This document shows positions 11,270 to 22,018 of a stretch of DNA of 64,000 nucleotides, one piece after another. The DNA comes from Maratus speciosus (Eukaryota > Arthropoda > Arachnida > Araneae > Salticidae). The notes under the pieces are model-generated. The model saw only the letters and a list, made by a program, of their open reading frames with translations. It was not told the origin of the DNA and did not search any database. Location of the stretch: the NCBI GenBank assembly GCA_963932465.1, contig OZ010793.1, forward strand, positions 255,947,333-256,011,332. Reading direction: 5' to 3'. Positions within the stretch are counted from its first letter, which is position 1; each line of letters starts with the position of its first letter. The translations under genes and the position numbers were made by a program.

Positions 11270-11889
11270 CAATTATGAATTCTTTTCCTACATATTGCAC
11301 GACCATTTAAAGGTCAAAACTTCTGCCTTAACTGAAAAAGTAAAGCTTGTGGACCTAAATGTAAATACCGTTTATGAAAGTATTCTACCATCATTTGAGT
11401 AAGTTTACTTTTATTATGTAGTAAAATTAGAAATCTTTGGTTGGCATTTAAGTTACTGTTCGCTAACCTACCTCTTACTCTTAGAAGACCTTCTTTATCA
11501 AGAAATAAATGGAGGTTTTTTACCTATTTTGATTAATATTACCTGATTTTTGCAAGGTTTTTATTTCCTTGTCAAAAAACTCACGTTGAACACTTTTTAA
11601 CAAAAAACTTTCTGCTTTGCTGAGCTCTTCGAGGTCCAGAGGACCCTCCTTTTTTTCTTTTTTTACAATTACTAAAGAACCTGAAAATAAATCTTAAAAT
11701 ACGAATTATTTTACAATAGTTACTACTTAAATCAATTATATCATGCACAAAAGAATTAATATAAACTGTAAAAACAGATATGCTTTTAAAGTCACTTATA
11801 TTAGTATTTTTAAGTTCGTTTGAAAAGTCATTGGAATTAACTGCTGCAGGAATGTTTGTATTGGGATAGTCTTTTTCCTTTAGGAACAA
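11270..11889 (-). pseudogene. BEL integrase N-terminal part, truncated
   Basis: This continues the RNase H frame after an in-frame TGA between 11914 and 11889. It first shows a hydrophilic linker, then, after a frame change in the A/G-rich stretch at 11640-11670, the sequence that normally precedes the integrase zinc domain. The zinc-domain region (YLHLGPQALLFQLRQKF, later CRK and NCC) contains a stop in place of the usual Trp. The catalytic D,D,E core that should follow is absent: the remaining ~650 bp to the LTR is AT-rich without recognisable coding sequence. This suggests an internal deletion. Confidence 0.7.
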
Positions 11890-11913
11890 TGGACCACTCC
11901 ACCATAACTCATT

Positions 11914-13441
11914 TCAGAATAGTTTATCAGGATTAGCTCCTCTTGTTAGAAGGTCAGCAGAGTTATGCTGAGATGGAACATGTCTCCACTGCATCCCTTC
12001 AGTTAGTTTTTGTATTGTAGAAATCCTATTCGCAACAAATGTTTTTAGAACGTATGGTTCTTTTTTAATCCAGGATAATACTATCATGGAATCGGACCAC
12101 AAGCAGATTTTATTTACACTAATCTTGAGCGCAGAAATCACTCGTTTAATAACCTTTGTCAATAACATTGCTGCACAAAGCTCAAGTTTTGGAACAGTTA
12201 ATTGCTTTAAGGGAGAAACTCTGGATTTACTTGTCACTAATTTTACAGACACTTGACCTGATTCTGTCACTGATTTGCAGTAAATTACCGCACCATAGGT
12301 TGCTTCAGACGCGTCGCTGAAACCATGTAACTTGATCATAATTGCATCTTTCAATAAAATACAGCTACTAATCTCAAATTTATTCATTAATTGTAGGGTA
12401 TCAGAAGACTCTCTCCATTCCATAGCCTCTTTCTCCGATAGCAAATCATCCCAATTTAATTGTAATAACCACAACTTCTGCATAAATATTTTTGCTTTAA
12501 TTATAACAGGAAATACTAAACCTAAGGGATCGAATATACTTGCTATAGTTGATAATACTTGTCTCCTAGTGACATTTACATCATTATGAATTTTAATATT
12601 GAAACTTAAACAATCATTTTTTGATTTCCACAAAACTCCTAACGCTTTAGATTCTTCTGAATCACCAAAGTGGTATATCTTGTCATTTGTTTGACAAAGT
12701 TGTGGGGCATTACTGCACCATTTATGTAATAACATTCCTGCACTGTTTAAAATTTTTATTAATTGATTTTGGAGTTCTAATGCAGAATTTAAAGAATCAG
12801 CTCCAGATAGAATGTCATCCATATACATGTCTTCTCTCAGTACGTGGTGCTGCTAAATGAAGCTTGCTTCCTTCATCCTTAGACAATTGAAGTAGTGTTA
12901 TCATGGCCAAAAAAGGTGCACTAACAGTACCATAAGTAACTGTGGTTAATTTAAAATTTTTAATTGGCTCGTTAAGACCTTCCTTACATAAAACTTTTTG
13001 CAGCTTCCTTTGATCTAGATGAATAGAGATTGCCCTATACATTTTTTGAATGTCTGCAGTGAAAGCGACGATATATTTTCTAAAGCTCACCATAATTGAG
13101 AATAAATCATCTTGTATTGCACCTCCGTTATATTGAATAGAATTAAGTGAGTTTCCCTTAGTTGTTAAGGAAGACGCGTTAAATACAACTCTCAAAGGCG
13201 TTGATATGCTTTTTTCTATTCCTCTATACACTCCAAGATGGGGAATGTAATAGGATCCACTTTCTTCCTCGCTTTCGTTAACTTCAACCATGTGGCCTAA
13301 TTGTTGATATTCTTTTAAGAAATCTAAATATAATCTTAAATACTCAAGATCTTTTGCTAGACGATTCCATAAAGAATTTAATTTTTTCGTTGCGATTTGT
13401 TTTGAGTTTCCTATAATAGCTGGATCCTCTTTTAGGGGCAT
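11914..13441 (-). pseudogene. BEL reverse transcriptase and RNase H, frameshifted
   Basis: The RT begins in one frame (13441-12815) with typical BEL sequence such as LRVVFNASS and FTADIQKMYRAI. It continues in another frame from 12828 with the catalytic YMDD and DILSGADS, so one indel lies near 12850. RNase H follows with HGFSDASEATYGAV, KLELCAAML and LWSDSMIVLSWI, which supply the expected Asp, Glu and Asp. The frame then ends at an in-frame TGA just after GANPDKLF. Upstream of 13441 another in-frame stop separates this part from the protease region. Confidence 0.92.
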
Positions 13442-13489
13442 TTCAATAACATATTTACCGTTTTTGTCTCGTGTATAATTTTCTACGAA

Positions 13490-14157
13490 ATGTTTCTCTC
13501 AAATTAAAGTATCTTTACTTTTTGGTTTTTCAAACTCGATATTTTCTATCTCCCAGAATTTTCTAATTGTCTTGTCGAGATTAGTTTCTTTCTTTATAAA
13601 CCCACAATGAACTTTATTTTAATTCTCTGTGGGAAAACTTCCCGATACAACAAAACCGAAAACTGTGTCTTGCAAAATAAGATCAGAATTATTAACACGA
13701 ATTTGTCACCGTCTCAAAAGCTCATAAAAAATCCCTGCTCCTAAGAGCATATCTACATGTTCTGGGATATTGAAACTATTATCTGCTAATTTTACATTAG
13801 GTAAATCTTGTACCGCGTTCAATTGGACGCGAAGGCGTTAAATCTGCAGTTATTTTTGGAACTACTAAGAAATCTAATTTTTTTTACAAAACTTTCATCT
13901 CTATTGCATATTGATGCATTAACTTTATGATTTATTACCAATGTATCATGATTTAGACCTGACACTAAGATGTTTGTTCTCTCTTTTTTTAAATGCATTA
14001 TCTCTATTAAACGGCGGGATAAAAAATTAGACTCACTGCCTACATCTAATAAACACTTTACTCTATGTTTACATCCCGATTCATCAATTAGAAAACATAT
14101 TACAGTTGAAAGTAAAACTTTGCTCTTTTTATTCGAATAGTTACTAATAAAGGTTTT
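13490..14157 (-). pseudogene. BEL aspartic protease remnant
   Basis: It follows gag in the same frame after a TAG at 14158-14160. The active-site segment reads LLDVGSESNFLS, where retroviral-type proteases have D-S/T-G; the central residue is therefore Val and the enzyme would be inactive. Later parts, such as KLADNSFNIPEHVDMLLGAG, lie in a different frame. At least one shift is near an A-run at ~13880, and further stops are present. It sits between gag and RT as in other BEL elements. Confidence 0.75.
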
Positions 14158-15393
14158 CTAAACGAACTCTTCTGCATTAGCATTCAAGATTGATGTGCTA
14201 TGATTTGTTGGCCTAGAATCTGAACATTCTTCCACATTTACCTTCCTTTGTTTATTTTGTTCCGATGAAACATATTCTTTCACGTATGTGTTGTTATTTG
14301 TTTTTGGGAAATGTATAGTTTTATGATGACGTTTTTTACAAAAGCACTTGTACTTTAATGGACAATTTATAACTGAATGTGAATTTAAACAATTAAAGCA
14401 TAACTTGTTACTTTTTATAACGTCCACCATTTCATTGACAGATAATTTTAAATAATGCGGGCATTTTGAAAGAGAGTGATGTTCGTGGCAAAAAATACCA
14501 CTTAAAGTTGTAACATCTGATAAAAATACTTTAGATACACTTTTGGAGTTAGTATGCTTACGATTAACACTAAAATTCTCAGTAAGAGATTTTCCTCGTG
14601 ATGTGAAATATAAATCAATCTCTCGTTCCAACTCTTCTGGTAAAAACCATTTATCTCCTTGTTTCACAATAATGTGGGAAGCTGATTCTCTATCTAATGT
14701 TTGATATAATTTATCCGATACTATAAGTTGTTTTAAACTCTCGAAATTGGAGACATTTCTCAAATTTAAATAATATTCCCAGTTTGTTGTTAGACGTGAA
14801 GCAAACTGTACATGAGTCTCATTTGGTTGTTTAACAGCATTTCTAAATTGTTCTAAGCAAAAATAAGGTGTAGGTTGAAATTCTTTTAACAGTAATTCTT
14901 TTATTTTTGCATAATTCTCGATATCGCTATCATGTAAGTAAGTTATTATGTTAGATGCTTTATCCCCTAATAAATTTAACAGAATTTCTGCTTTATATTG
15001 TTCTGGAACATTTTTAGTCTTAAAAGCTCGTTCTAAAGAAGAAAAGAAGAAACCTCATCCTTCAGGACGTATAGGAATTCTTACAGTCAAAGTTCGAATA
15101 CTTTTTATCAATTGATCCAACGATTCTAATTTTATTTCACTCTTACTAACATTAGATTTAGATTCAGATTTCATTTTATTCAGTTCGATTTCAAGTTTCA
15201 TTTTTTCCAGATCATATTGCTTTTGCTCCTTATCAATTCGCCTTTGCTCCTGCTCCTCATCAATTCGCCTTTGCTCCTGCTCCTCGTGTTTACGATTTTC
15301 AAATATATCGTTTGCTATATCTTTCACAAAATATGGTTTATTTTTATACATTTCACTGTCTTCAATAATAACGTTTAAATCAGCAATTGTCAT
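14158..15393 (-). pseudogene. BEL gag, one internal stop
   Basis: One continuous frame of ~411 codons, interrupted by a single TGA at 15055-15057, where related gag proteins have Trp. The N-terminal ~100 residues form a charged coiled coil with two copies of an EEQEQRRID-type repeat. The middle resembles the retrotransposon capsid region. The C-terminal part has a zinc-knuckle-like CFNCLNSHSVINC (C-x2-C-x3-H-x4-C) and a following CFCKKRHHKTIHF segment, typical of BEL/Pao gag. It would form the capsid and package element RNA. Confidence 0.88.
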
Positions 15394-15641
15394 TTTTTAA
15401 TTAACATTTAGATTTATTTCAGTGGCTATAAGCCTTAAATCCTCTTTTTTTGCGCCTTTAAACATTCTTTAATATATGTATAAAAAAGTAAAGATAAGAA
15501 AATTCACATTCACTTACTTTTCGAATAATCTTTTGACGAATTTCGTAGCACGGAACTCTTAGAACTTTCATTCATATCGGCGTTTCACTAAACTTAAAAT
15601 TTGATTTAGAAGCTCGTTGGATTTAATCCCAGGCTGCTTCT

Positions 15642-15659
15642 TCGTTGCTCGACGGACCA
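15642..15659 (-). promoter_or_regulatory. Primer-binding site of the BEL element
   Basis: Three bases after the 5' LTR, the minus strand reads TGGTCCGTCGAGC and onward. It begins with TGG, as needed to pair with the CCA end of a tRNA. The position and first bases fit a primer-binding site; the tRNA species was not determined. Confidence 0.6.
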
Positions 15660-15662
15660 TTA

Positions 15663-15841
15663 TGTTAGCTCATATTAAATACTCACAAATACTCAAAATA
15701 ACAAAAATGCAGTGCACTGTTTTTTATTAAATAATATCACAAGAGCCGCTCATGGCTACCTCTTTCACAACAAAACATTTTAAGAATTCGTATAAAAAAC
15801 GCAGACGATAAAAGTCATTGCCAATGATACAAAGCATAAAA
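15663..15841 (-). repeat. 5' LTR of the BEL element
   Basis: Direct repeat of 10423-10603 at ~95% identity by eye. The element reads leftwards from here. GTGTG at 15842-15846 is the second copy of the target duplication. Confidence 0.93.
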
Positions 15842-15846
15842 GTGTG

Positions 15847-16062
15847 TATGCAATGGAAAGCATTTTAAACGAAACTCTCTGTGCGATCTGTGATTACGCT
15901 TACCTACTTGTTTGAATTTTCTAATGCAATTTTTTTCTCTCCTGTTGCCACAAAGGAAACTACATATAGACAATATTTTTATAAGCGAATAAAAATTTAG
16001 ACGCACCCGTTATATTTCGCATTCGAATCGACGTCATACTGATCAGATTGCAAGCATTTTTA
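15847..16062 (-). repeat. Dispersed short repeat, copy 2 (inverted)
   Basis: Reverse complement of the repeat at 9888-10090, starting directly at the BEL target duplication. It keeps the marker motifs GTGATTACGCTTACC, ACTACATATAGACAA and CGAATCGACGTC on the plus strand. An apparent minus-strand frame at 15815-16006 lies inside it and is not a gene. Confidence 0.85.
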
Positions 16063-16859
16063 ATATATAAAATTTAAAACGACATTATTGGGCACCATTT
16101 AAGTTATTACATGACGTATCGTAGATTAAATTTGAAGCCCCCCTGGCGACAGAAAAATGAAAATGGGGGAGAAGCATCTAATTGTCGAGATTTGTTATGT
16201 AATTCTTTTTTTAAATTTTGGAAAAAAAATCTATTGGATGGTAATGAACAAATTCAGAATTTAAAACGCTCCCTAGTGGTGAAAAAAGAAGTTAAGAGGG
16301 GGGAGTGGATGTTTAAGTAATGTTTAGGTCAAGAACTTTAAAAGGATATGTCACATGAAAAAATGTACGTGACGATATGTCACGTGAATAATAATATGTC
16401 CAAACATTTTACAATTAAACAATATAATTATATGTGAATATTAAAAGAGAAAGTAAATGTTAAAATAATTAAATTATTATCTCTAAAAGAATTAAATAGG
16501 GGAAAATTGAGTCACAAAAGCTCAAATAATATTTCCAAACACGTTTCTATTGTAAAATATATTTACACATGAATATTAAAATAGAAAGAAAACATTAAAA
16601 CAAATAAATTATTATGTGCGAAAAGCATTCAATGTGGGAAAATTACGTCAGATTTAAACAATATCTTTAAAACGTCATATTTAAAGTGATTTTCTTGTAG
16701 CGCCTAAAAGAGACCTTTACTGTAAAAGTACTGGAGGCAGAGACATTTTTTATTTAACCATTTTATACAAGCTGATTTTCAAATGTTTAATTGATCTTAT
16801 TTAATCAATCATGAAAACAGCCATTAACTGTCGCGAAACCCGTTGATTCGGCCTTAAAA
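16063..16859. other. No gene seen
   Basis: AT-rich sequence; TGTCACRTGA-like words recur at 16350-16390. The small frame at 16111-16320 has no recognisable similarity. Confidence 0.5.
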
Positions 16860-17050
16860 TCCTTAGTCAAAGGGAAATGAATGGAAACTGGATTACAGAA
16901 AATCGACACTGGTCGTTCAATTATAATTCATCTTCTGTAATCGGACAGTCTTTTTAAAACAGAGAAAATTAGCGACTTTTTAGACCCTGGGGGTGGGGTC
17001 TGGACTGGGATTGGCAAGCGTAGCACGCAAGGGGCAGAGCCGTCTAGTAC
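16860..17050 (+). mobile_element. 3' tail of a non-LTR retrotransposon
   Basis: It ends with GGCAAGCGTAGCACGCAAGG, GGCAGAGCCGTCTAGTAC and a TA-rich run. This pattern (AGCGTAGC..GCA..GGGGC..AGCC.CCTAGT) is common at 3' ends of arthropod RTE-like elements as I recall them. No coding part is left. Confidence 0.5.
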
Positions 17051-17261
17051 ACATATATATATATACACAATTCGGCTAAAAGTCACCTAAAACTTTCGAT
17101 TTTAGAGTTTTTGTCTTTTTGTTATCTACAGAAATACATGACGAATTCTGGAAATTCAGAAAAAAAAAAAATATTTAACGTCATACTGTTCAGTCAAGGT
17201 TTCCTTACTAGAGTATAATTGGAGGATCAACAACAAATATACAATAAAAAAAAAAATACAC

Positions 17262-17397
17262 AAACGGGTGCGTCTAAATTTTCATTGGCTTATGAAAATA
17301 TTGTCTATATGTAGTTTCCCTTTGTGGCAACAGGAAAGAAAAAATTGCATTAGAAAATTGAAACAAGTGGGTAAGTGTGATCACAGATCGCCAAAGA
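17262..17397 (+). repeat. Dispersed short repeat, copy 3 (partial)
   Basis: Same orientation as 9888-10090 and very similar from ACGGGTGCGTCTAAATTTT through GTGATCACAGATCG. It lacks the GACGTCGATTCG portion. Confidence 0.85.
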
Positions 17398-18398
17398 GTT
17401 ACTCATCCTTAATATTTGCAATCACCCTGTAAAATGAAATGCTCTTAATGATCTTAAGCTCTATGTCTTATGTAGATCTGGTGCAATATTTGTGATCATG
17501 TGTATCAGAATAGCATGTATATTCATTGAGATATACAGGTTTCTTAAAAAAATTCAAGACGTTTCTGCATATTTTTTGTTTATATTGCAGTATTTTCAAC
17601 CAAATTTAACGGTACTTTCGGGAAAATTAGCAAAATGCACTAAAAATATACTGCAATTAGAATATAAATAACTAGAAAACAGGAATTCTACTTTTTCAGA
17701 ATTTAGTGTCGCTCCCGATGAAAAAAAAATATGTATATACAAATAGTACAAAACATATTTGAATTTTAAAACTTACAGCACACGCTTTTATTTTATGTAA
17801 AATGACGTCATTCGCATCCGCTTAAGAATTCCACATTTACGATCCACTCTTAAACATCAACAGTAAAGTATGCATAGGACGTCACTATCACGAAATAATA
17901 CACAAATGCAGCAAAAAGAAACTCGATAAAAAAAAGGCTGCCTAATGATTTATAGGCCTTCATTTGTTCGTAACATTAATATAGATTACTTAAAATTAAA
18001 TATAGTTTATAATAACTCATGTTTTAACAGAAATCATTCACTTATATTTCTTCAAAATAGCGCGTATTTTAATCACATTCTCTTTCTGTTGCTATGAAAA
18101 TTGGCAACAAAAATATATCATTAATATTTTACAACTATTTTTCCTTTACTTTCTACAGAAATGGAGTACTTACGTTGCCAATATTAAGAAAATGGCTCTA
18201 TAAACTACAAAAAATTAATATTTCAAAAATAAATGGAGATGCAGTTTTCAAACAAAAGTACTTTTTTTTCAATACGACAGTATAAAAATCGAAAATGTGC
18301 GATGCTTAGAAGTTTAAAGAATCGCTATAGAGTATTTAATCGTCCTGCTTTTTTTTTTTTTTTTTTTTTTTTTTACGGCTGGCTTCTGTAAGGTAACG
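17398..18398. other. No gene seen
   Basis: AT-rich, with a poly-T tract at ~18351-18374. The frame at 18094-18285 is low-complexity and unsupported. Confidence 0.5.
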
Positions 18399-18566
18399 CA
18401 GGGCTCGCACCGTTCCTAAAATTTTCACACTTTGCTACCAGTATTTTAAATAAGAATTCTTCGAGGTAGATTCCTTTAACATCTGTAATAGATTCATACA
18501 ACAAAGATTATCATTTTAATTTAGTGGTAGCAAAGAGCGAAAATTTTAGGAACGCTGCGAGCCCTG
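18399..18566. mobile_element. hAT-type MITE, 168 bp
   Basis: The inverted ends begin CAGGGCTCGCA and remain similar through CGTTCCTAAAATTTTC and CTTTGCTACCA, about 40 bp. GGTAACG is duplicated directly on both sides (18392-18398 and 18567-18573). CAGGG ends and a 7-8 bp duplication point to the hAT superfamily. Confidence 0.85.
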
Positions 18567-18573
18567 GGTAACG

Positions 18574-18941
18574 TTATTTTTTGGAGACGACACAAAATAA
18601 GCTGGCAGAAAGAAATAGCATACCGTACCGGGGGCTAATAAAATGTTTGATGAAATATGATGTTGAACTCTTTCTTAGTCCACACGCTGATGAATGTTCC
18701 TAGACTCACTTTTCCCGGAACACATTGCGCTCAAGAAACACCAACCTACTCTCTTGAAGTTTAACGCCAGAACTCAACCTCCCTCTACGAGGTCTATCTC
18801 AGAACTCAACCTCCTTCAACGAGGGGTACCATCGAACTGCCTTCTCTCTCTCTTAGCGATCCCTTCAAACAAACAGCGTATGGGTTTTCTTCCGTAGCAA
18901 CACGGACCCCTTCTCTTATCTAAAAAACTTTTCCCTCTGCA
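18574..18941. other. Unassigned, slightly GC-richer sequence
   Basis: It contains two imperfect copies of AGAACTCAACCTCC followed by ACGAGG at 18771-18822. The apparent frame at 18694-18897 consists largely of this repeat. It might be an LTR fragment; no partner was found in the window. Confidence 0.35.
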
Positions 18942-19644
18942 CAGATAGCATGAACATTAGCAGCAAGTTTGATTTTTTCTGGCATTATCTTGCCGTGACA
19001 AATTTGAATTGAGAAATTCGCAGCAAATTTCCCGCAAGGTATACCATCCCCCACTTGCATGAGTAGTTTGTTGTGAAACTGATGGCAAGACTGCCTTTAA
19101 TTAACGAAAGTATCGATAGCAAAAAATCCCTCTGTTGAGAGAATAGACAATCAGCACATACGCAGAAATTGCAGAAATTTTATTCGGTTGGCACCGCTTT
19201 TTCTAAACGCTATACTTATCAAATACCAAAATAAGACTCGTACTGAAAAGTACAAATATTACCTTAACTTGTTTATGGTGATGAAAACGATGCATGCACC
19301 TTCTGACGGTGTGTTCGCATAAATAGACCTGATCAGGTCTATGGACCCTCCGAAGGGTTTAAACTTATAGTGTAACAGTTGTAAACCGATAGTGGGGCGT
19401 GGAAAGATTACTACGTTGCAATAAGTTTGCAGTATTCTTGATTACTTGTGTGCCGTTAATTTGCAATAAATTTGATACAGCATGAATTTAACTTGCACGA
19501 CAAGTTAGCTGCAAGTTCAAAATGTGGTGACTTCGGCGTTTGCGTTATCTTGCTGCAGTCTTGTGATGGTGAGCTTGCTGCAACTTTGCAGGTTTTCAAA
19601 GCAAGACTCCTGCAAATTTTCTGCAAATTAAAAATTCTATCTAG
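18942..19644. mobile_element. 0.7-kb element with CAGATAGCA ends, copy 1
   Basis: It starts CAGATAGCATGAACA and is closely similar along its full length to 27667-28379 and 28472-29201. Its right end is decayed (CTATCTAG). Inside are the palindrome TAGACCTGATCAGGTCTA and the motif CGAAGGG. There is no transposase frame; the frames at 19456-19747 on both strands are chance. Confidence 0.9.
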
Positions 19645-19904
19645 GAGACCGCCTCCAATACTTACGAGACAGGGAGTTTCTTTCTTTGCCTTATCTGCAA
19701 TAGCTCGATACAATGATGGAATTTGTCCATACCTACTATCTAACTAAAATAGCTCTGATCAACTTCTAGATAAGGAATTATATTACCTTAAACACTAAGA
19801 ACGCAGAAAGTGAAACATATGAAATACAATAAACAAGTAAAAAGATAATATCAGATAATAGTAATCCTAGTTAGTTATCTGCTCATTAGCGTCAGAAACA
19901 TGAC
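19645..19904. other. No gene seen
   Basis: Short AT-rich spacer between two transposable elements. Confidence 0.5.
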
Positions 19905-20019
19905 ATATGAGTCAGGCGCGGATCCACGGGGGGGGGGGGGGCGATCGCCCCGATCGCCCCCCCCCCCAAAATAATATAAATCCACCGGTTATCGCGAATT
20001 TCGAAAAATGATCGCTGAA

Positions 20020-20160
20020 AAAAAATCAATTTCGTCAATCGTTCGCAGGTAAAAGGATCGCAAAAGGAACGCGAATTTCGTCAACGGATCGCGCAAAAAC
20101 CCCAATTTCGTCAAAGAATCGCGAAAAAACGCGAATTTCGACAAAGGATCATCCCCCACC
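20020..20160. repeat. Minisatellite, left arm (AATTTCGTCAA units)
   Basis: About four imperfect ~31-bp units containing GCGAATTTCGTCAA and GGATCGC. It reads opposite to the larger array at 20415-20760. Confidence 0.85.
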
Positions 20161-20414
20161 TCAACCCATAGTGTCAAAAATTATGGCGCCATATGCCTTT
20201 TGACAGGACATAATCCTATTTTGTTCACTAATTGCCGAAACCTCAGTGAGGTTTACCACTGACATCCGGAAAGTGTTTGGTTTCGTTGGCTTGTATGTCT
20301 GTTCCGCGAAAACTGCCGTTAAAAGCGTTGGATTTATATCTTGGGGGGGGGGGTGCGAGCGCCCCGATGGAAACCCCCATGGATGCGCGCCTAGGAGAAT
20401 CTCACCCTGGTGCT

Positions 20415-20760
20415 AATTGTGCGTTTTTTTCCGCTGTCCTTTGCGAAATTCGCGCATTTTTTCGCAATTCTTTGACGAAATTCGCATGTTTTTCGAGATG
20501 TTGACGAAATTCGCATTTTTGCGCGCTTTTCCGCGAAATTAGCGTTCTTTCCTTAATTATTTGGCGAAATTCGCGTTTTTTAGATCCTTTGGCAAAATTC
20601 GCGTTCTTTTCTGCAATTCTTTGCCGAAATTCGCGTTTTTTCTGCGATCCTTTGACGAAATTCGCGCTTTTTTGCATGGTCCTTTGACGAAATTCGCTTT
20701 TTTGCGCGATCCTTTGACGAAATTCGCGTTTTTTGCGCTATTTTTTGACCTGCGAACGAT
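20415..20760. repeat. Minisatellite, right arm (TTGACGAAATTCGCG units)
   Basis: About eleven imperfect ~31-bp units containing TTTGACGAAATTCGCG, inverted relative to 20020-20160. Spurious frames arise on both strands because the unit lacks stops; none is a gene. Confidence 0.9.
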
Positions 20761-22018
20761 TGACAAAAATGATTCTTTTCGGCTAGCATTTGTCGAAATT
20801 TGCGATAATCGGTGAATTTATATTTTTTGATCCAAAGGGTGGGTGGCGATCAAGGCGATCTCCCCCCTTCCGTGGATCCGCGCGTGTGAAGAGGTATACA
20901 CACCACTTAGATGACATTTTTGACTTTCAAGGATGTTAAGGTCCCTTCAGATTTCTGAAGGGGATCCTTCAGAGATTATCCTCTTTCAGAAATCTGATAT
21001 TAAAAAATGGATGTGATAGTTATGTTTTTCAGCTTTCTATAATTGGTTCTTATGTATTTTTTAGTGCTGAATCCCAAAATGACCTTCATTTTTTACCACA
21101 CCATCACGTCAGTTTTTTTCACAAATCGCAAATTTTTAAGAAGTCGAAATATTGCGAAAATCTGCTACTATAAAATAGACGTAACTTTTTTTCATAATAA
21201 TTCATTCATTTTTTTGCTTATACATGGATTTTTATAGTTAAACACGTAAAATATTGTGTATTTAAAATCTTTATAATTTTATTCCATGCGTGGAAGTTTC
21301 TTTGAACCGCTCATGCTCTGCTTCCCGCTTTTCTTTTAATCCTCTCTATGGGGTTCATCTCGGTATTCTCTTTTACTTTGGTGGCTGATAAGGCTGGAAA
21401 ATTTGTCGCAGATGGATTTAAAACATTTACTTTCTTTTGTTAAGGCTTTGACAAATTGCTTTGTGAGATTTTCGCTATTTTTTACTTTTTAACTTTGAAA
21501 CTTACGATTTGCGAAAATCGTGACGTGATGGTTAAAAATGAAGGTCATTTTCGGATTCAGTGCTAAAAAATACACCAGATTCAATTATCAAAAGTTAAAA
21601 AACACACTCATGGCAGGCTTGTGTTATTAATGTTGTTCACTATAACTAAAAGAACAATAAATAAGATAAATAATTACCATAGTACAAGAGTAAAAAGAAA
21701 AAGAAAAAATAAGACATTTAATAAATAAATTCTGTTATAACGTTTTTAATTTTATGACCTAAAAAGTAACAATAAACCATATTTTGAGGAGAGGGCGGGA
21801 TTATATAAAAAGGGTGTTGGATAACCGAGTGTTTCGGTTAATCGGATGTCGATAATCGAGAGTCTAATATTTTCAAATCGCATTAATTATTTCATATTCA
21901 TTTAATAATTGACTGCAAGGAATGATTTGAGAAAAAGAAGTTATGACTAAGTTGATTATATGTCACTCGGTATCGCCCCCCATCAAAATGATTCTCTGGA
22001 TCCGCCCCTGATATGAGT

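Larger units (their letters stand above)
10423..15841 (-). mobile_element. BEL/Pao LTR retrotransposon, full-length but defective
   Basis: A 5.4-kb element bounded by two similar LTRs of 181 and 179 bp and by a 5-bp target duplication GTGTG (10418-10422 and 15842-15846). Inside, read on the minus strand, are gag with BEL-type zinc motifs, an aspartic protease, reverse transcriptase with YMDD, RNase H and the start of integrase. The LTRs differ at roughly eight positions, so insertion is not very recent. The coding region has several in-frame stops and at least two frameshifts, and the integrase core is missing. It could move only with help from an intact relative. Typical BEL elements are 6-7 kb. 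Confidence 0.95.
19913..22010. mobile_element. 2.1-kb non-autonomous hAT-like element with minisatellite arms
   Basis: The left end CAGGCGCGGATCCA pairs with the right end TGGATCCGCCCCTG, and both are flanked by ATATGAGT (19905-19912 and 22011-22018), a perfect 8-bp duplication. A second GGATCCGCGCGTG lies inside at ~20874-20887 after a GC-rich block, so the left 1 kb is itself bounded by inverted GGATCC ends. The interior holds a ~31-bp minisatellite in opposite orientations and a further ~90-bp inverted repeat (about 21030-21130 against 21505-21600, TTTTTTAGTGCTGAAT side). No transposase frame was seen. Confidence 0.85.

Noticed and set aside
19456..20815. Open frames of 62-91 codons on both strands
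   Set aside because: They come from the CAGATAGCA element and from stop-poor minisatellite units; overlapping frames on both strands and repetitive peptides show they are not genes.
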